Origin: Lingula anatina
Lineage: Eukaryota > Brachiopoda > Lingulata > Lingulida > Lingulidae
Direction: 5' to 3'
Length of the DNA stretch: 48,498 bases
NCBI RefSeq assembly: GCF_001039355.2
Contig: NW_019775691.1
Span: forward strand, 492,495 to 540,992
The translations under genes were made by a program, and so were the position numbers. Position 1 is the stretch's first letter. Each line of letters begins with the position of its first letter. The notes under the pieces are model-generated. The model searched no databases. It was not told the origin of the DNA and worked only from the letters and a program-made list of their open reading frames with translations. Positions 46,664 through 48,498 of the stretch are shown in pieces.

Positions 46664-47785
46664 AAGATACTTTATAGCTTGTTTCTTTTGGTCTTCTGAG
46701 AGATTCTCCTCCTTTTTCTCCATTCCGTCATGCAATGCAAAGGCCAGACTGCTGACTTTCTGTGTTATAATCATGAGAGGGCTGTAATGGCAATAAAAGT
46801 TAAATAGTTACTAGTAAAAGCACACTTCGTGATCTCCATTTCAACGTAAGATCCAGCATTATAATTATATATCCTTAATCTCTTTCATTATAATTTAATA
46901 TGATTTAATTATAATTAATTTTTTCACTGTTTGCTTTTATTGTGCTTGACATTGTTTTTGGTATGACAACAGAATTGTGTTAGATGTGCCACAGACACAA
47001 TCTGTGTACACCTACCCTGTGATATCCATACTGTAACCTCCATAGTCATATAATATTCTGTAGATATGGATAACAGATAAATACCCCATTGTGTTAGATG
47101 TGTAACAGACACAATCTGTGTACACCTACCCTGTGATATCCATACTGTAGCCTCCATAGTCATACAGCATCCTGTAAATGTGTGTCACAGACAGGTATCC
47201 CATGGAGACCAACAGGCTGGCCAGGTGGAACTGTTTTCTGTCAGCGTATTTCATAATCAGCAGGCAGAGGGTGGACTGGAGGATGGGGTGGATGATTTGT
47301 CTGGAATTGTCAGTTTCAGTCTGTGAATATGAAGCACTTTTGAGTTATAATTATGTGTGATAGAACCTTCTGTAAAATGGCAGGAACTGTTGTCATGTCT
47401 CAAAAGTTTTTTTTTCTCTTCACTTTTTAAGCTTCAGATAAAAAACCATGTGCAATTTTTTGCCAAACAGCTAAAAGCAACATTTAATCAATAATTTACA
47501 TATAATTATTCATAGATCCCAAAATCCCTTCATTCTTTCTTACACAATGTTACCATTTTTATCATTTGTTTAACAATATTAAATAATAAAAGGTACTAAT
47601 ACAGTATCTAAGGGCTGGCTAGAGGTTTAGTCCACTTACTGTCCAAAGCAGAAATAAGTGAGAAACATCCCTAGAAAAATTTCGATTCCATTCCTCAGTG
47701 CGGGAGAGGCTTGGAGAGGACCAAAGACTGTCCTGAATGGATAGCCCAACCCCAGTGCCACCAGCTGGCAGATCAAGAAGTTCAA
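43553..47785 (-). CDS. MBOAT1/2-like lysophospholipid acyltransferase (partial)
   Basis: Ten exons from 47785 down, all phases consistent: 47785-47640, 47300-47130, 46781-46671, 46363-46228, 45975-45943, 45461-45371, 45101-45000, 44652-44549, 44086-43889 and 43719-43553; about 419 residues. Family marks in order: LVALGLGYPFR, YDYGGYSMDITGPLMI, TALEYYSYIF and a tract with FIEGED, FAGYDKDG, WNKTTLIWLRR, and SAFWHGFYPGYYLAFFSA with the catalytic His (codon 43955-43957). Many segments are hydrophobic, as expected for an ER multipass enzyme. MBOAT1/2 re-acylate lysophosphatidyl-ethanolamine, -serine or -choline in the Lands cycle; substrate is not deducible here. The start exon is not found and is probably beyond 48498. 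The last exon is uncertain: 42083-41963 (phase-compatible, after TTTTACTCACAG) is a weak candidate. Confidence 0.9.
45455..45905. repeat. interspersed duplicated segments around an MBOAT splice acceptor
   Basis: GGCTGAAAGGAAAACACATA with the following ~30 bases (from 45460) recurs near 45584 as GGCTGAAGGGAAAACACACA. AGATGCTAATCT with the following ~45 bases (near 45525) recurs near 45856. The first pair includes the minus-strand acceptor of the exon at 45461-45371, so its copy offers a second CCTTCAG site. Confidence 0.8.
46595..46662. repeat. compound (TG)n-(AG)n microsatellite
   Basis: About eighteen TG units followed by about sixteen AG units, starting within ten bases of the MBOAT exon donor at 46671. 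Confidence 0.95.
46972..47180. repeat. ~118-bp tandem duplication including the end of an MBOAT exon
   Basis: ATTGTGTTAGATGTG, then ACAGACACAATCTGTGTACA, then the splice donor and the last ~60 coding bases of exon 47300-47130 occur twice in tandem, at about 46972-47088 and 47090-47180. The distal copy encodes the same YDYGGYSMDITG plus a GTAGGT donor. In that copy the coding bases are partly diverged further in, where the true exon continues for another ~110 bases. Confidence 0.85.
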
Positions 47786-47841
47786 CTGGAAATAAATCAA
47801 TGTTTGGTTCAGGAAAGAGAATTATTGCACATGACAATAAT

Positions 47842-48009
47842 CAGGAGCGGATTTAGGCCATCTTCTGGGTCTTCTGGAAGACGGTCAGATTTTCAAGTTT
47901 ACATTGATGGGTATCTGATTTTTTCTGCAGGAAGACGTTCAAAAATGGGGGATGGATCAACAAAGATAATTTGGAAGACTGTCAGAAAATATCTCTGAAT
48001 CCGTCCCTG
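47842..48009. mobile_element. 168-bp MITE-like element with CAGGAGCGGATTTAG ends
   Basis: The left end reads CAGGAGCGGATTTAG and the complement of the right end reads CAGGGACGGATTCAG, 12 of 15 identical. Ends of the CAGGGGCGGATCCAG type are common in hAT-like elements. Flanks (CAATAA and AAATAA) give at most an imperfect target-site duplication. The interior has ATTTTCAAG- and GGAAGAC-type repeats and no gene. It lies upstream of the first resolved MBOAT exon. Confidence 0.55.
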
Positions 48010-48484
48010 AAAATAACATATAAAGATTTTAGATTTTTAATTAAGACTTCCACAAATTTCATACCTACCTCCCCCCCCCCCTCCCCAAAGGAATAAAGGT
48101 TTTAGCACGCCTCTATAAAAGCAGAGCTTCAAAAACTGGAAATTCACCAATTGGCACAAGGTGAAAATTAAAAATCCATTCTTGCACTGTAGTTTTATTG
48201 TTCCCAGTAACACGATACAGTTCTTCATTCTTTTTGCCCCATAATTCATGAAAATTCCATAAAAAAACAACAACAATGCCTATAATGTATTAGCTAGAAG
48301 GCCATTAAAATAAACAATTTAACAGCCTGACAGCTGCATTTCAGTTTAGGGAAGGTTCTCTACTGCAGCTGTGGATTTCTGTCACCGGCTTAAAAAATAC
48401 AAATACCAGAACATGTCTGAATGTAGTCTACCATGTACCATTCCATACCAGTAACACAGTACACAGGTTTAAGTTAATATGGGG

Positions 48485-48498
48485 TGGGGGGGGGGGGG
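48485..48498. repeat. terminal G run
   Basis: The window ends in GGGGTGG and then a run of G. If the window ends where the contig ends, the break is at a homopolymer, like the gap at 10398. Confidence 0.7.

Noticed and set aside
46924-47163. Minus-strand frame with two EYYMTMEVTVWISQG-like repeats
   Set aside because: It is the wrong frame of the MBOAT exon end and its tandem copy, not a repeat protein.
1-48498. Search for CRISPR arrays, prophage, bacterial operons, rRNA or complete tRNA genes
   Set aside because: None seen; the window is eukaryotic with spliced genes, and its repeats are microsatellites, MITE-like elements and local duplications.

Overview
The window looks like nuclear DNA from an animal, most likely a lophotrochozoan and perhaps a mollusc. 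Several genes split into short exons with GT-AG introns of 0.3-1.5 kb, and their closest recognisable relatives are bilaterian housekeeping proteins. Microsatellites, long G or C runs and MITE-like inverted-repeat elements are common. The clade is inferred from general character, not from a marker gene. There is no bacterial operon, CRISPR array or phage module.

Layout. (1) Bases 1-21872 hold no gene I can name. They contain isolated splice donors, a possible signal-anchor exon (13521-13750), a triple nuclear-receptor half-site array (2034-2053), a 264-nt run of N (10398-10661), a 42-nt C run, AG/AC/TTA microsatellites and two MITE-like elements. This is probably intergenic or 5' regulatory DNA. 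(2) Bases 21873-23783 are one large exon with a 618-residue basic, low-complexity ORF that I do not recognise. (3) Bases 23784-26934 are AT-rich with no gene seen. (4) Bases 26935-31022 hold POLR3K (minus, 3 exons) head to head with SNRNP25 (plus, 6 exons); I recall the same pair side by side in the human genome. (5) Bases 30087-34229 are two copies of one ~2.07-kb block joined at a single N. The block carries SNRNP25 exons 5-6 and the 3' part of an NHL-repeat gene, and is very probably an unmerged overlap of allelic contigs. (6) The complete NHL-repeat gene (33844-34713, minus) is head to head with clathrin light chain (35439-41016, plus, 7 exons plus a candidate 21-nt microexon). (7) Clathrin light chain converges tail to tail with an MBOAT1/2-like lysophospholipid acyltransferase (minus, ten exons resolved, 43553-47785). 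Its first exon lies outside the window or is unrecognised, and its last exon is uncertain.

The genes do not form one pathway: Pol III transcription, minor spliceosome, an NHL scaffold or ligase-like protein, clathrin coats and membrane-lipid remodelling. What links them is architecture: paired promoters, convergent 3' ends, and small local tandem duplications that copied splice sites in SNRNP25 and twice in the MBOAT gene. I found no convincing new molecular system. The points most worth checking are the clathrin microexon at the site of vertebrate neuronal inserts, the POLR3K-SNRNP25 linkage, the duplicated splice sites and the false duplication.
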